Numbered from the stretch's first letter, positions 26,901-36,714 are shown. The stretch: DNA of 64,000 bases from Sphingobacterium corticibacter (GCF_003076635.1 NZ_QDKG01000001.1:744001-808000); one strand, 5' to 3'. The notes: generated by a model not told the origin, from the sequence alone. Numbers and translations: made by a program.

Positions 26901-26998
26901 CTTTCCACTTTTCTGGTTACAAAAGTGAATGATAGGGAGTAGAGGCATGCTAACGAAACCACTACTACCAAAAATTTAATCAGCCCTTTACTCTGCAT
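23990..26998 (-). CDS. secDF: Fused protein-export membrane protein SecDF
   Basis: 1002 residues: SecD (about 1-670) joined to SecF (about 690-1002), with two six-span RND-like membrane blocks. SecD has LGLDLKGGMNVTMEIS after the first span and GTAVDANVLIYERIREEL. SecF has SLGVDFQGGRTYTVRY and SVNDTVVVFDRLRE. It uses the proton motive force to help Sec-dependent export and to release proteins into the periplasm. The periplasmic part of SecD carries a Ser/Thr/Asp-rich low-complexity insert (about residues 262-306). It is monocistronic, with its own promoter and terminator; fusion of the two subunits is normal in Bacteroidota. Confidence 0.97.
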   Translation of the reverse strand: MQSKGLIKFLVVVVSLACLYSLSFTFVTRKVESDAAEYAQGDMLKEKAYLDSVAGQVVYNLGVAKYTYREAKAREIALGLDLKGGMNVTMEISLDELIRNLANNPKDQAFNKSLENAVAKSRTTNTSLIDLFVDEYKASGSGTPIASFFATKDNAASVNANSSEGQVRTWLKREADNAIENSYKVLRTRIDKFGVASPNIQIQQGTNRILVELPGIKDEDRVRKLLQGSAKLEFFETHSNPDVYPLLENIDKTLAAALRTEKSTTATASTTSKDSTSTDSTASDANLLANLGAKKTDTDTSAVQAQLAQQNPLFAVLNPSVYTAQNGQPQLTPGATVGYANLKDTARVNQYLARPEVRSMIPSNLKFMWSVKPEHNSPDFLSLFAIKTSNTESGAVLTGDVITEARDDFDQNNRPVVSMGMNAEGARQWRRITAQAAQTKSSIAIILDGVVYSAPTVNEEIPGGNSSISGNFTIDDTKDLANVLKAGRLPTTAKIVEEAIVGPSLGQAAIDAGVNSAVIGFVVVMIFMVAYYNRAGIAANIAVVFNVFFLLGILASLNAVLTLPGIAGIVLTMGTAVDANVLIYERIREELGLGKSMRQAIADGYKHAMPSILDSQITTLLVGVILFFTGSGPIQGFATTLMIGIVTSLFTAIFISRLIFEYLLDKNKKISVSFPWSANTLQNANFAFVGKRKVYFTISIVVSILCLISIFTKGFSLGVDFQGGRTYTVRYDNNVNLEDVRSNLDAVFGLTTEVKTFGSENQIKVTTTYHIEETSDEADGEVLAKLNEGLSKVGDNKYEILSQQKVGPSIASDIRDRAIYAAIFSILIIAAYILIRFRRWQYSAAAAISTTHDGIVLLGIFSALDGLVPFSLDIDQHFVAALLTVLAYSVNDTVVVFDRLREYLSKPFGKNENLGSTINKAINSTLSRTIITSLTLIFVLAVLFIFGGEVIRGFSFAILIGIIVATYSSIFIAAPTMYDLTPDDSAVQEITPKTKEAKTVTS

Positions 26999-27065
26999 TT
27001 CTATCAGTCGTTATAATTAAGATTTGTTGTATTTTCAGTTTAATAATAAAAATATTCAAGATTTG

Positions 27066-27093
27066 CAAAGGTATAAAAAAAAGGAAAAAACAA
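27066..27093 (-). promoter_or_regulatory. secDF promoter
   Basis: The minus strand reads TTG (27091-27093), a 17-bp spacer and TACCTTTG (27066-27073, TAnnTTTG). It predicts a leader of about 60 nt before the ATG at 26998. Confidence 0.6.
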
Positions 27094-27159
27094 GAGTATT
27101 ATCACAAACAATTGACGGTTAAGTTTGTGTTGCCCATAATTATAGGCTGCCATAAAAAC

Positions 27160-27193
27160 AAAACGCTCCTTTTGCTTAGCAAAAGGAGCGTTC
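27160..27193 (-). terminator. Intrinsic terminator of the barrel-like protein gene
   Basis: AACGCTCCTTTTGC (27162-27175) and GCAAAAGGAGCGTT (27179-27192) form a perfect 14-bp stem with a 3-nt loop. It is followed on the minus strand by TTGTTTTTATGG. Confidence 0.85.
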
Positions 27194-27214
27194 TAGCGTT
27201 ATTAAACTTAGATA

Positions 27215-27682
27215 TTAGTTCAATGTGAATTTCAAACCAATGCTGAAACGAGCTGGTTCGAAGTTAGATTCGTTTGTAAGATTCCACCAAGGCTTCCAGT
27301 CGAAGTGCATTGCTAAGGGAGCCTGAGGCACTTTGAATTCTAGACCTGCTGCTGGACGAATAGCAAAATAGGTGCTTTCGTTTGCAAAACCGATTTGAGG
27401 TCCTACTCCTAAATACCAGTTTAGTCCACTTGCACCAGGGATTGCTTTGTTATACGAATAGTCAACACCTAAGATAGTTGCGCCACCACCAAACAATACT
27501 TGCGCGTTAGCTGCATTAAAACCACCAAAATTATGCTTGATTTGTGGTCCCACAAAAGTAGTTCCGTCGCCTAGGTCAATTCCCAAACCCAATGCCGTTC
27601 CGTAAGGAGTTTGCGCTTTAGCCTCTTGCACCCCAAATGCCATTGCGATTGCAGCGCCTAATGATAGTAGTACCTTTTTCAT
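27215..27682 (-). CDS. Small exported outer-membrane beta-barrel-like protein
   Basis: 155 residues. The signal peptide is MKKVLLSLGAAIAMAFGVQE-AKA with cleavage after AKA. The mature part alternates short strands and glycine turns (GTALGLGIDLGDGTTFVGPQ, NWYLGVGPQIGF, FAIRPAAGLEF) and ends in ARFSIGLKFTLN, a terminal strand typical of outer-membrane barrels. About eight strands are plausible. The role is unknown. It is monocistronic with a strong terminator, located between secDF and guaB. Confidence 0.8.
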   Translation of the reverse strand: MKKVLLSLGAAIAMAFGVQEAKAQTPYGTALGLGIDLGDGTTFVGPQIKHNFGGFNAANAQVLFGGGATILGVDYSYNKAIPGASGLNWYLGVGPQIGFANESTYFAIRPAAGLEFKVPQAPLAMHFDWKPWWNLTNESNFEPARFSIGLKFTLN

Positions 27683-27795
27683 AGTTAATGTAATTTGATA
27701 ACGTAATAAAATTGTAATAGATATTGGCGAGCATTGATCAATTATCTTGCCAGAAATGCCCTTTTGTATGTGTTTCGCAATTTCCTGTGCAATAA

Positions 27796-29349
<1,554 letters not shown>

Positions 29350-29371
29350 GGTTTTTCTTAAAACAACATGT

Positions 29372-29407
29372 AATCCCGCTCCGAAAGGAAGCGGGATTTT
29401 TTTTTGA
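29372..29407 (+). terminator. Intrinsic terminator of guaB
   Basis: AATCCCGCT (29372-29380) pairs with AGCGGGATT (29390-29398) and is followed by a long T-run. Confidence 0.9.
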
Positions 29408-29531
29408 TACATAGTGACGATCTTTAATTTATGCTGGCCTTCATCTAGGGTGCGCATTTGCATTTTTCATCATAAATTAATACATTGCTAACAAGGAGTT
29501 TAAATCTTAATGTTCATTAAAACTAGAAACT

Positions 29532-29663
29532 ATGGGTAAAGGTGATAAGAAAACGAAAAGAGGAAAAATCATTACAGGGTCTTACGGAACAAGTAGACCG
29601 GGAAAAAGAACAGAAGGCCGTAAGGCTTCAGATACTACTTCAGCTAAGAAAGTAGAAGCATAA
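29532..29663 (+). CDS. 30S ribosomal protein THX
   Basis: A 43-residue gene: MGKGDKKTKRGKIITGSYGT followed by SRPGKRTEGRKASD and ending KKVEA. The very basic composition and the GDKKT(K/R)RGKI..GSYG pattern are those of bacterial THX (bTHX), a small peptide in the head of the 30S subunit found in Thermus, Bacteroidota and plant organelles. It is easily missed because it is so short. A bidirectional terminator separates it from lysS, which is convergent. Confidence 0.93.
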   Translation: MGKGDKKTKRGKIITGSYGTSRPGKRTEGRKASDTTSAKKVEA

Positions 29664-29700
29664 AAAAGGGGCGAACATCTCGATGTTCGCCCCTTTTTTA
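29663..29700. terminator. Bidirectional terminator between THX and lysS
   Basis: GGGGCGAACAT and ATGTTCGCCCC form an 11-bp stem around CTCG, flanked by AAAAAA on the left and TTTTTT on the right. It therefore serves both convergent genes. Confidence 0.9.
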
Positions 29701-29716
29701 TGCTGTTAAGTTTGGT

Positions 29717-31438
29717 TTATTGCGCTGCCTCAAACCAAGCCGTCACTTCCTCTTTAGAAGGCATCGAGAGATCCAGTTTTAACTTCTTGCGCATGCCGCC
29801 TAAGTCGTTAAATACTTTATTTGGATTCGCTTCTTTCAATGATTCGATTGTTTCAAATCCCATCTTTTGCAATACCGGAACCCAACCCGTTGGGATGCCT
29901 AGCGCCGCAAACTCCTCCTCGGTAGATACCTTGCTCACTTTCTCTGGGCGCATTTGTGGGAAGAATAGTACTTCTTGAATAGAAGGATTATTTGTTAAGA
30001 ACATAATCAAACGATCCATGCCTATACCTAATCCTGAGGTAGGAGGCATACCGTACTCTAGCGCACGTAAGAAATCCTGGTCAATAAACATCGCCTCATC
30101 ATCGCCTTTTTCCGAAAGCGACATTTGGTCTTCGAAACGAGCCCGTTGATCAATTGGATCATTCAATTCTGAATAAGCATTGGCAATCTCTTTACCACAT
30201 ACCATTAATTCGAATCGCTCCGTTAACTCCGGATTGTCGCGGTGTTTTTTCGTTAGTGGCGACATTTCAATAGGGTAGTCCGTGATGAAAGTCGGCTGAA
30301 TGAAGTTGCCTTCACATTTTTCACCAAAAATTTCATCGATCAACTTCCCTTTGCCCATCGTCTCGTTCACAGCGATGCCCATTCCCAAGGCCGCTTCGCG
30401 AAGCTCCTGCTCAGATTTGCCAGAGATATCAAAACCGGTGAACTGCTTGATCGCATCGGTCATCGTAACGCGAGCATAAGGCGCCTTGAAGTCGACTTTG
30501 TGCTCGCCGAAGGTAGCTTGGGTAGTGCCGTTCACCGCTATCGCGCAATGCTCCAATAGTTTCTCGGTGAAGTCCATCATCCAGTTGTAATCCTTGTACG
30601 CTACATAAATTTCCATCGCGGTGAATTCTGGATTGTGCGTGCGATCCATTCCTTCGTTACGGAAGTTTTTTGAAAACTCGTACACGCCATCAAATCCGCC
30701 GACGATCAAACGTTTTAGGTATAATTCATTCGCGATGCGCAGATAAAGTGGAATATCCAACGCATTGTGATGTGTTACAAACGGACGAGCCGCTGCACCA
30801 CCTGGTATAGATTGTAGTACCGGAGTTTCTACCTCCATATAACCTGCGTCATCAAAAAAGCGACGCATCGCGCTATACAGCTTCGTACGTTTTACAAAGA
30901 TTTCTTTGTTTTGCGCGTTGACAATCAGATCCACATAACGCATACGGTAGCGTTGCTCAGGATCGGTAAACGCATCATATACCTTACCATCCGCCTCTTT
31001 TACGATGGGCAATGGGCGCAATGCTTTGGTAAGCACTTTGAGTTCTTGTACGTGGATGCTGATTTCACCAGTTTGCGTGGTGAATACGTATCCTTGTATC
31101 CCGATAATATCACCGATGTCCAATAGCTTTTTGAAAACGGTATTATATAATGCTTTATCTTCTCCGGCGCAAATATCATCGCGCTTCACATAAGCTTGAA
31201 TGCGTCCGGTCGAATCTTGTAGCTCTACGAAAGACGCGCTGCCCATGATTCGGCGGCTCATAATGCGTCCTGCAAAACTGATATTCTTATAGTTTAACTT
31301 ATCTCTTTCGTAGTTCTCCGTGATATCGGCTGCGGTTACATTGACCTCAAACTCCTCAGCAGGGTAGGGATTGATCCCTAGATCAATAATGCCCTGAAGG
31401 TTTTGCCTGCGTTGCTGTTCCTGTGCGGAAAGTGCCAT
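29717..31438 (-). CDS. lysS: Lysyl-tRNA synthetase, class II
   Basis: 573 residues from ATG 31438 (MALSAQEQQRRQNLQGIIDL); the frame extends 26 codons upstream without family support. An N-terminal OB-fold anticodon-binding domain (about 55-165) precedes the class II core. The core contains FRNEGMDRTHNPEFT (motif 2), the GGAAARPF block, and GLGIGMDRLIMFL (motif 3). The C-terminus has an additional segment after motif 3 (KVSKVSTEEEFAALGIPTGW and onward) of about 65 residues, which I recall as usual in Bacteroidota LysRS. It charges tRNA-Lys in the cytoplasm. Confidence 0.95.
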   Translation of the reverse strand: MALSAQEQQRRQNLQGIIDLGINPYPAEEFEVNVTAADITENYERDKLNYKNISFAGRIMSRRIMGSASFVELQDSTGRIQAYVKRDDICAGEDKALYNTVFKKLLDIGDIIGIQGYVFTTQTGEISIHVQELKVLTKALRPLPIVKEADGKVYDAFTDPEQRYRMRYVDLIVNAQNKEIFVKRTKLYSAMRRFFDDAGYMEVETPVLQSIPGGAAARPFVTHHNALDIPLYLRIANELYLKRLIVGGFDGVYEFSKNFRNEGMDRTHNPEFTAMEIYVAYKDYNWMMDFTEKLLEHCAIAVNGTTQATFGEHKVDFKAPYARVTMTDAIKQFTGFDISGKSEQELREAALGMGIAVNETMGKGKLIDEIFGEKCEGNFIQPTFITDYPIEMSPLTKKHRDNPELTERFELMVCGKEIANAYSELNDPIDQRARFEDQMSLSEKGDDEAMFIDQDFLRALEYGMPPTSGLGIGMDRLIMFLTNNPSIQEVLFFPQMRPEKVSKVSTEEEFAALGIPTGWVPVLQKMGFETIESLKEANPNKVFNDLGGMRKKLKLDLSMPSKEEVTAWFEAAQ

Positions 31439-31468
31439 ATAATTTTCTTTTCTTATTTTTATCAACTG

Positions 31469-31476
31469 CAAACTTA
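31469..31476 (-). promoter_or_regulatory. -7 box for lysS
   Basis: The minus strand reads TAAGTTTG (TAnnTTTG), 30 bp before ATG 31438. Its position downstream of the extended frame's start supports the shorter lysS start. No -33 is apparent. Confidence 0.5.
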
Positions 31477-31566
31477 GGAAATTTAAGGGGTAAATTGGTT
31501 TAAAATTGCGTAGCACGCTTTAGAACCTACGATCAAAATTTTGTAGGATAATATTTGTTCAAAATG

Positions 31567-31598
31567 TTTGAATATGTTTGTGGAATACGTTAACTTTG
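31567..31598 (+). promoter_or_regulatory. Promoter of ribosomal protein L31 gene
   Basis: TTTG (31567-31570), a 20-bp spacer and TAACTTTG (31591-31598): a near-perfect Bacteroidota promoter, 39 bp before the ATG. Confidence 0.8.
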
Positions 31599-31637
31599 CA
31601 CCTCAATTATTGAGTATACAAGTAATCATAACATAAA

Positions 31638-31886
31638 ATGAAAAAAGATTTGCATCCATCAAACTACAGATTAGTTGTCTTCAAAGATATGTCTAACGAA
31701 TATTCTTTCTTGACAAAATCATGTGTAGATACTAAAGAAACGACCACTTGGGAAGATGGTAACGAGTATCCATTGGTCAAATTAGAGATTTCACATACTT
31801 CACACCCATTTTATACTGGTAAAATGAAATTGGTTGATACGGCTGGTCGTATCGATAAATTCCGTAGCCGTTACAACAAGAAGTAA
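31638..31886 (+). CDS. rpmE2: 50S ribosomal protein L31 type B
   Basis: 82 residues, starting [20 protein letters not shown]. It has a single Cys (KSCVDT) and none of the CxxC pairs of the zinc form, so it is the zinc-free (C-minus) type B protein. [26 protein letters not shown] is the conserved C-terminal block. It is part of the large subunit near the central protuberance. It is monocistronic with a clear promoter and terminator. In many bacteria the C-minus form is induced under zinc limitation; here it may be the only copy. Confidence 0.95.
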   Translation: MKKDLHPSNYRLVVFKDMSNEYSFLTKSCVDTKETTTWEDGNEYPLVKLEISHTSHPFYTGKMKLVDTAGRIDKFRSRYNKK

Positions 31887-31915
31887 TATTCTGGTAAAAC
31901 AGATGTCTACATACA

Positions 31916-31953
31916 AAAGTCTCGATCGTATATTGGTCGAGACTTTTTTTGTG
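31916..31953 (+). terminator. Intrinsic terminator of L31 gene
   Basis: AAAAGTCTCGA (31916-31926) pairs with TCGAGACTTTT (31938-31948) and is followed by more T. Confidence 0.85.
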
Positions 31954-32007
31954 CATTGTCAGTGGCATATTTGCTGCATTCACGACACAAATGTGATACC
32001 TGCATTT

Positions 32008-32015
32008 TAGTTTTG
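32008..32015 (+). promoter_or_regulatory. -7 box for the GlmU-like operon
   Basis: TAGTTTTG (TAnnTTTG), 12 bp before the ATG at 32028. It predicts a very short leader for the four-gene operon. No -33 is evident. Confidence 0.45.
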
Positions 32016-32027
32016 TATCTTTAGCCT

Positions 32028-33245
32028 ATGATTGATACGATCTTTCTGTTTGATGATGCATCTTGGCGTGAGCAATTGTTACCTTTGGTTGCCACAAGGC
32101 CAGTTTCAGATCTTCGAGTCGGTATTTTTACGATTGCCCAAAAATGGAGATCATTTGCTGGTGATAGGCCGATATCCTATCTCACGGCTGGTCATTTGAT
32201 GGAGAAATATGGTAAGCAATTACCTGAAGGCAAATCAGCCCTGATCATCAGAGGTAATGTGTTGCCCGCCAATGCCTTATTCGCAGCAATTGCTGCTCTA
32301 CCAATAGGCTCTGTATTAATGCAAGAAGATCAGTGGATCGCATGCCATATCCGTGCTACAAGCCTTTTTTCAGAATCGGATATTTCTACTCTGCAAGCGG
32401 TGGCATTCCACGAATTTGTACAATTCATTCACTATCCGGAAGATATTTTTATCGCCAATGCGGCCGAGATTGGCGCAGATTTACTGCATATCGATCATTA
32501 TTCTTCCGTTGCGTCTTTGCCCCAAGGGAATACTTATCATGGCGATAAGATAGTGGTGGAAGGAGTACATTCATTTCGGGGTGTGACATTGCATAGCGAA
32601 GATGGGCCGATTTATATTGGTGCTGGCGCAATAATAGAAGATGGTGTATACATTAAGGGGCCTGCTGCGATTTGTGCTGGTGCTCGCGTGAAAACTGGAG
32701 CGCGCATTTATCCTAATGTCACGATCGGACCTGGGTCTACAGTTTGTGGTGAGATTAATAATACGGTGATTTGGGGTAACTCAGCAAAAGGCCATGAAGG
32801 TTATCTTGGCTGCGCTGTGATCGGCGAAGGTTGTAATTTGGGTGCTGGTACGTCCAATTCCAATCTGAGAAATGATTGGAAGAACGTGTTTTTGTATGAT
32901 TATGCGCTAAAGGATTATCGCAATACGGGTTTGCAAAAATGTGGTTTGATCATGGGCGATTTTGCGATGGTAGCTATTCATACTCGCTTTACGACGGGCA
33001 CGGTGATTGGTGTAGGTGCGCAAATAGCTATTTCTAAATTTGTGCCTAAATTTGTGCCAGATTTTGCTTGGCTTACCGACGAGCGATCCGAAGCGTATCA
33101 CTTGGACAAGTTTCTGGCGATGATGCAACGGCGGGATTCGAAAAAAATTAATATGATGAATCCTGTGGATTCCCGTATCTTTGAGTATCAGCATGCTGAT
33201 ACAGAAAATGTAAGAAAAGAGTATTTATACAAATTATCAAAATAA
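32028..33245 (+). CDS. GlmU-like putative sugar-nucleotidyl/acetyltransferase (TIGR03991 type)
   Basis: 405 residues. An N-terminal degenerate nucleotidyltransferase-like half (MIDTIFLFDDASWREQLLPL, ATRPVSDLRVGIFTI) is followed from about residue 165 by a left-handed beta-helix of hexapeptide repeats (IYIGAGAIIEDGVYIKGPAA, ARIYPNVTIGPGSTV, IGEGCNLGAGTSNSNLRND). This matches the Bacteroidota-specific GlmU-like family, thought to supply UDP-GlcNAc-type sugars. The classical GlmU P-loop is not obvious, so the activity is uncertain. It is the first gene of an operon with tpiA, prmA and mpl (gaps of 5, 2 and 20 bp). Confidence 0.82.
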   Translation: MIDTIFLFDDASWREQLLPLVATRPVSDLRVGIFTIAQKWRSFAGDRPISYLTAGHLMEKYGKQLPEGKSALIIRGNVLPANALFAAIAALPIGSVLMQEDQWIACHIRATSLFSESDISTLQAVAFHEFVQFIHYPEDIFIANAAEIGADLLHIDHYSSVASLPQGNTYHGDKIVVEGVHSFRGVTLHSEDGPIYIGAGAIIEDGVYIKGPAAICAGARVKTGARIYPNVTIGPGSTVCGEINNTVIWGNSAKGHEGYLGCAVIGEGCNLGAGTSNSNLRNDWKNVFLYDYALKDYRNTGLQKCGLIMGDFAMVAIHTRFTTGTVIGVGAQIAISKFVPKFVPDFAWLTDERSEAYHLDKFLAMMQRRDSKKINMMNPVDSRIFEYQHADTENVRKEYLYKLSK

Positions 33246-33250
33246 AAATT

Positions 33251-34021
33251 ATGCGTAAGAATATCGTTGCAGGAAACTGGAAAATGAATTTAGAGTATGA
33301 GCAAGGTGTTAGCTTGTTCTCAGAAATTGTTAACATGGCAAAAGACGAAGTGATCGGTGCTCAAGAAGTAGTGGTCTGCAGTCCAGCCATTCATTTATCT
33401 AGCATTGCAAAACTTTCTTCAGGAGTCGCTAATGTCCACGTTGGTGCACAAAACATTCACCAAGCAGAATCTGGTGCATATACAGGCGAGATTTCTGCTT
33501 CACAGGTAAAATCTGTTGGTGCTGAATACGTTATTTTAGGTCATTCAGAGCGTCGTGCATTTTTCAAAGAAACGGATGCTTTATTGGCAGACAAAACAAA
33601 TGCTGCTTTGAAACATCAGTTGAACCCCATTTTCTGTATCGGCGAAACCAAGGAAGAGCGTGAGTCAGGAAGTTTCTTTGATGTAATCAAGACACAACTG
33701 GAGGCAGGATTATTCCATCTTTCAGCGACAGAATTTGCACAAGTTGTTTTGGCGTATGAGCCCGTTTGGGCAATTGGTACAGGATTGACCGCTTCTCCAG
33801 AGCAAGCGCAAGAAGTGCATGCTTTCATCCGCGCTACAGTAGCAGAAAAGTATGGCGAAGCCGTTGCTGATGATACATCGATCTTGTACGGCGGAAGCTG
33901 TAACCCATCTAATGCAGAAAGTTTATTCTCGCAAAAAGACATCGATGGTGGCCTAATTGGTGGTGCATCATTAAAATCACGTGACTTCTTGGATATCGTG
34001 AAGGTATTCAATACGAAATAA
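33251..34021 (+). CDS. tpiA: Triosephosphate isomerase
   Basis: 256 residues, an (alpha/beta)8 barrel. KNIVAGNWKMN holds the substrate-binding Asn and Lys. The electrophilic His98 is in ILGHSERRAFF, the catalytic base Glu170 in AYEPVWAIGTG, and the phosphate loop is YGGSCNPSN with GGLIGGASL. It interconverts dihydroxyacetone phosphate and glyceraldehyde-3-phosphate. It sits 5 bp after the GlmU-like gene and 2 bp before prmA. Confidence 0.97.
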   Translation: MRKNIVAGNWKMNLEYEQGVSLFSEIVNMAKDEVIGAQEVVVCSPAIHLSSIAKLSSGVANVHVGAQNIHQAESGAYTGEISASQVKSVGAEYVILGHSERRAFFKETDALLADKTNAALKHQLNPIFCIGETKEERESGSFFDVIKTQLEAGLFHLSATEFAQVVLAYEPVWAIGTGLTASPEQAQEVHAFIRATVAEKYGEAVADDTSILYGGSCNPSNAESLFSQKDIDGGLIGGASLKSRDFLDIVKVFNTK

Positions 34022-34023
34022 GT

Positions 34024-34863
34024 ATGAAATATACGTCAGTTGCTTTTTCATCCTCCGATATGGAGGCTTGGCAAAAAGATCTGCTGATTGCTGAATTAGG
34101 CGATATAGGCTACGATACGTTCGAAGATTCTACGAGCGGATTCGTAGCTTATATTCCGACAGCTAATCTAGACATCCCCGCATTAGAGAGCTTATTAGTT
34201 CGCGAATCAACAGCATATCAGGTGGATTATGAAGTGCAGGAGATAGAAGATCAAAATTGGAATGAGCTTTGGGAGAGTAACTTTCAGCCCATCACGGTCG
34301 ACGAGCGTCTGTATGTTCGAGCTACTTTTCATAATCCGAAACCAGAGTACGAGTATGAGATTGTGATCGACCCGAAGATGTCTTTCGGTACTGGACACCA
34401 TCAAACGACAGCGATGATGCTTTCTTATGTGCTGAATGCGGATCTGGAAAGCAAATCGGTTTTGGATATGGGTTGTGGCACAGGGATTCTGGCTATTGCG
34501 GCAGCAAAACGTGGAGCTCAATCTATTTTCGCAGTTGACTATGATGAGATCTGTGTACAAAGTGTGATAGAGAATAGCGCGTTGAATAACGTCACGAATA
34601 TAGAAACCGCGTTAGGTTCGCAAGAACAGATTGCTGGACGTTCATTTGATGTAATATTGGCCAATATCAATCGCAATATTTTATTGGAGCAGATGGAGAG
34701 CTATAGCGAGAGCTTAACAGCTGACGGTAAACTATATATATCGGGTTTTTATGAGGGCGAGGATTTGGAGTTATTAAAACAAAAGGCACAATCTTTTGGT
34801 TTGATCTTCAACGATCACCACGTCTTAGATCGTTGGTGTTCGGCGATGTTTGTGAAAAAATAG
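34024..34863 (+). CDS. prmA: Ribosomal protein L11 methyltransferase
   Basis: 279 residues. After an N-terminal substrate-recognition domain (about 1-95), the SAM-binding domain has DPKMSFGTGHHQTTAMM, motif I VLDMGCGTGILAIAAAKRGA and the NPPY-like element ILANINRNIL. It trimethylates residues of ribosomal protein L11 in the cytoplasm. It is the third gene of the operon, 2 bp after tpiA. Confidence 0.93.
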   Translation: MKYTSVAFSSSDMEAWQKDLLIAELGDIGYDTFEDSTSGFVAYIPTANLDIPALESLLVRESTAYQVDYEVQEIEDQNWNELWESNFQPITVDERLYVRATFHNPKPEYEYEIVIDPKMSFGTGHHQTTAMMLSYVLNADLESKSVLDMGCGTGILAIAAAKRGAQSIFAVDYDEICVQSVIENSALNNVTNIETALGSQEQIAGRSFDVILANINRNILLEQMESYSESLTADGKLYISGFYEGEDLELLKQKAQSFGLIFNDHHVLDRWCSAMFVKK

Positions 34864-34883
34864 CAAGATAGGATAGGAAGGAT

Positions 34884-36254
34884 ATGCGCATACATTTTAT
34901 AGCGATAGGTGGTAGTGTCATGCATAACTTGGCCATTAACTTGGCTGAGCAAGGTCATCAGATCACCGGGTCGGACGATCAGATTGTAGAGCCGTCGAAG
35001 TCACGTCTGGAAAAAGCCCATCTTTTTCCGGCGGAGTTAGGATGGTTTCCAGATCAGATTACGGAAGAGCTGGATGCGATCATTTTAGGCAAACATGCCT
35101 TAGAGGATAATACAGAGTTAAAGAAAGCACGCGAAATCGGGGTGAAGATATACTCATATCCTGAATTTGTGTACGAACAAAGTATCAATAAGACACGCGT
35201 AGTGATTGCAGGGACGTACGGTAAAACGACGGTGACCAGTATGATTATGCATGTGTTGAAGAAGATGCAGGTAGAGTTCGATTATTTGGTGGGTGCACAG
35301 CTAGAAGGATTTGATTCTTTAGTGAAACTTACCAGTACTAGTCCGCTCATTATCATTGAAGGAGATGAGTATTACGCTTCTACGCTAGATAATCGCTCAA
35401 AATTCCACCTGTATCGTCCTAATATCGCGTTGATAACCGGTATCGAGTGGGACAGCTTTCGGACGGTGATATCCAGTGAAGATTATTTTGAGCAGTTTCG
35501 AAAGTTTATCGAAAGTATTACGCCTAAGGGCACATTGATATACAATAAGGACAATGCAAGTCTGCATCAGATTTTGGAAGATACAAAAGAGCTCAAAATA
35601 AATCGACATGGTTACAAAATGCCAGAGTATACGATTAATAAGGGAGTGACATCTGTGTCGGTTTGTGGTCATGATTACTCCTTAAAAGTCTTCGGAAAGC
35701 ATAATCTTTCAAATATTGTTGGAGCATATACCGTATGCGAGTGGTTAGGTGTTAAAAGAAATGAATTCTATCACGCGATCCAAGATTTCAAAAGCTCTAT
35801 TCGTTATTTAGAATTTGTGGCTAGTGGCAATGGGAGTGTGGTCTATCAGGATTTTGCTCACAGTCCAGCCAAAGTGAAGTCGAGTATACATGCTATTAAA
35901 GAGCAGTTTCCGGCAAAAGCGCTAGTTACTTTTATTGAACTAAATCCTTATGATGCGATAGAAGAGGATCTAATGAAGCAGTATAAACACAGTATGCAAG
36001 AGTCAGATCATGCGGTAGCATTTGTTAATATAAATTCATACAAAGAAAAAAACATTACACGAAGTCTTCTGGAAGATCACCTTGCTAAAGCGTTTGACCA
36101 CCCATCATTCCATATTATCAGTGATATAGAGAAGTTGGAAACGTTTTTGGAATCTTTTCGTTCAAATGGGTATAACTTGCTCTTTATGAGTTCAAACACT
36201 CATAATGGGGTGAATATGGCTAGTCTAGCTGATAAATTTTTGAAAGAGGCGTAG
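34884..36254 (+). CDS. mpl: UDP-N-acetylmuramate:L-alanyl-gamma-D-glutamyl-meso-diaminopimelate ligase
   Basis: 456 residues of the Mur ligase fold. The N-terminal domain begins MRIHFIAIGGSVMHNLAINL, the ATP P-loop is AGTYGKTTVTSMIMHVL, and IEGDEYYASTLD plus YQDFAHSPAKVKSSI complete the Mpl-type signature. It attaches recycled murein tripeptide directly to UDP-MurNAc, bypassing stepwise synthesis. Murein recycling fits with the GlmU-like gene at the head of the same operon. MurC is the nearest alternative, but the GGSVMHN and DEYYA motifs favour Mpl. Confidence 0.9.
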   Translation: MRIHFIAIGGSVMHNLAINLAEQGHQITGSDDQIVEPSKSRLEKAHLFPAELGWFPDQITEELDAIILGKHALEDNTELKKAREIGVKIYSYPEFVYEQSINKTRVVIAGTYGKTTVTSMIMHVLKKMQVEFDYLVGAQLEGFDSLVKLTSTSPLIIIEGDEYYASTLDNRSKFHLYRPNIALITGIEWDSFRTVISSEDYFEQFRKFIESITPKGTLIYNKDNASLHQILEDTKELKINRHGYKMPEYTINKGVTSVSVCGHDYSLKVFGKHNLSNIVGAYTVCEWLGVKRNEFYHAIQDFKSSIRYLEFVASGNGSVVYQDFAHSPAKVKSSIHAIKEQFPAKALVTFIELNPYDAIEEDLMKQYKHSMQESDHAVAFVNINSYKEKNITRSLLEDHLAKAFDHPSFHIISDIEKLETFLESFRSNGYNLLFMSSNTHNGVNMASLADKFLKEA

Positions 36255-36293
36255 AATTTTCTTATTTTATTTCTCTGTTTTATATTTTTTAGT

Positions 36294-36301
36294 TAAATTT
36301 G
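36294..36301 (+). promoter_or_regulatory. -7 box for the XRE regulator
   Basis: TAAATTTG (TAnnTTTG), 38 bp before ATG 36340 and after the mpl stop, so the regulator has its own start site. Confidence 0.45.
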
Positions 36302-36339
36302 TACTATCTGCTATAAACAAAAGAGTACAAAATTTATCT

Positions 36340-36669
36340 ATGAACACATTAGGAAAAAAAATTAGACTGTTAAGACATCAGCGAGGCTGGAGTCAGGAAG
36401 ATGTAGCCAAGAGATTAGATATCTCTATTCCGGCTTTTTCAAAGATCGAAACAGGTATTACTGACGTTAATCTTTCTCGTTTAAATCAAATCGCCAACCT
36501 TTTCGAACTTAGCTTGGTGTTATTGCTATCTGATGCGGATTCTGAAGAAAGCAAGGGCGTGCAGGAAGAGATGAAAGAGTTAGGCAAAAGATTGCAAACA
36601 CGTGAACTCGAGGTGATCGATTTGCAAAAAAAGGTAATTGATCTTTACGAGCAATTACATAAAAAGTAA
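36340..36669 (+). CDS. XRE-family transcriptional regulator with coiled-coil tail
   Basis: 109 residues. The N-terminal helix-turn-helix (residues 4-60: LGKKIRLLRHQRGWSQEDVA, KRLDISIPAFSKIETG) is the Cro/C1 type. From about residue 66 a charged coiled coil (VQEEMKELGKRLQTRELEVI) could form dimers. No ligand domain is present. Targets are unknown; it is flanked by its own promoter and terminator. It is not near phage genes, so it is probably a chromosomal regulator. Confidence 0.9.
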   Translation: MNTLGKKIRLLRHQRGWSQEDVAKRLDISIPAFSKIETGITDVNLSRLNQIANLFELSLVLLLSDADSEESKGVQEEMKELGKRLQTRELEVIDLQKKVIDLYEQLHKK

Positions 36670-36677
36670 TATTAAAG

Positions 36678-36714
36678 CGAAAGGGCAGTCGTAATCGGCT
36701 GCCCTTTCTTTTTC
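36678..36714 (+). terminator. Intrinsic terminator of the XRE gene
   Basis: AAAGGGCAG and CTGCCCTTT bracket a short loop (TCGTAATCGG region) and are followed by CTTTTTC. Confidence 0.75.
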
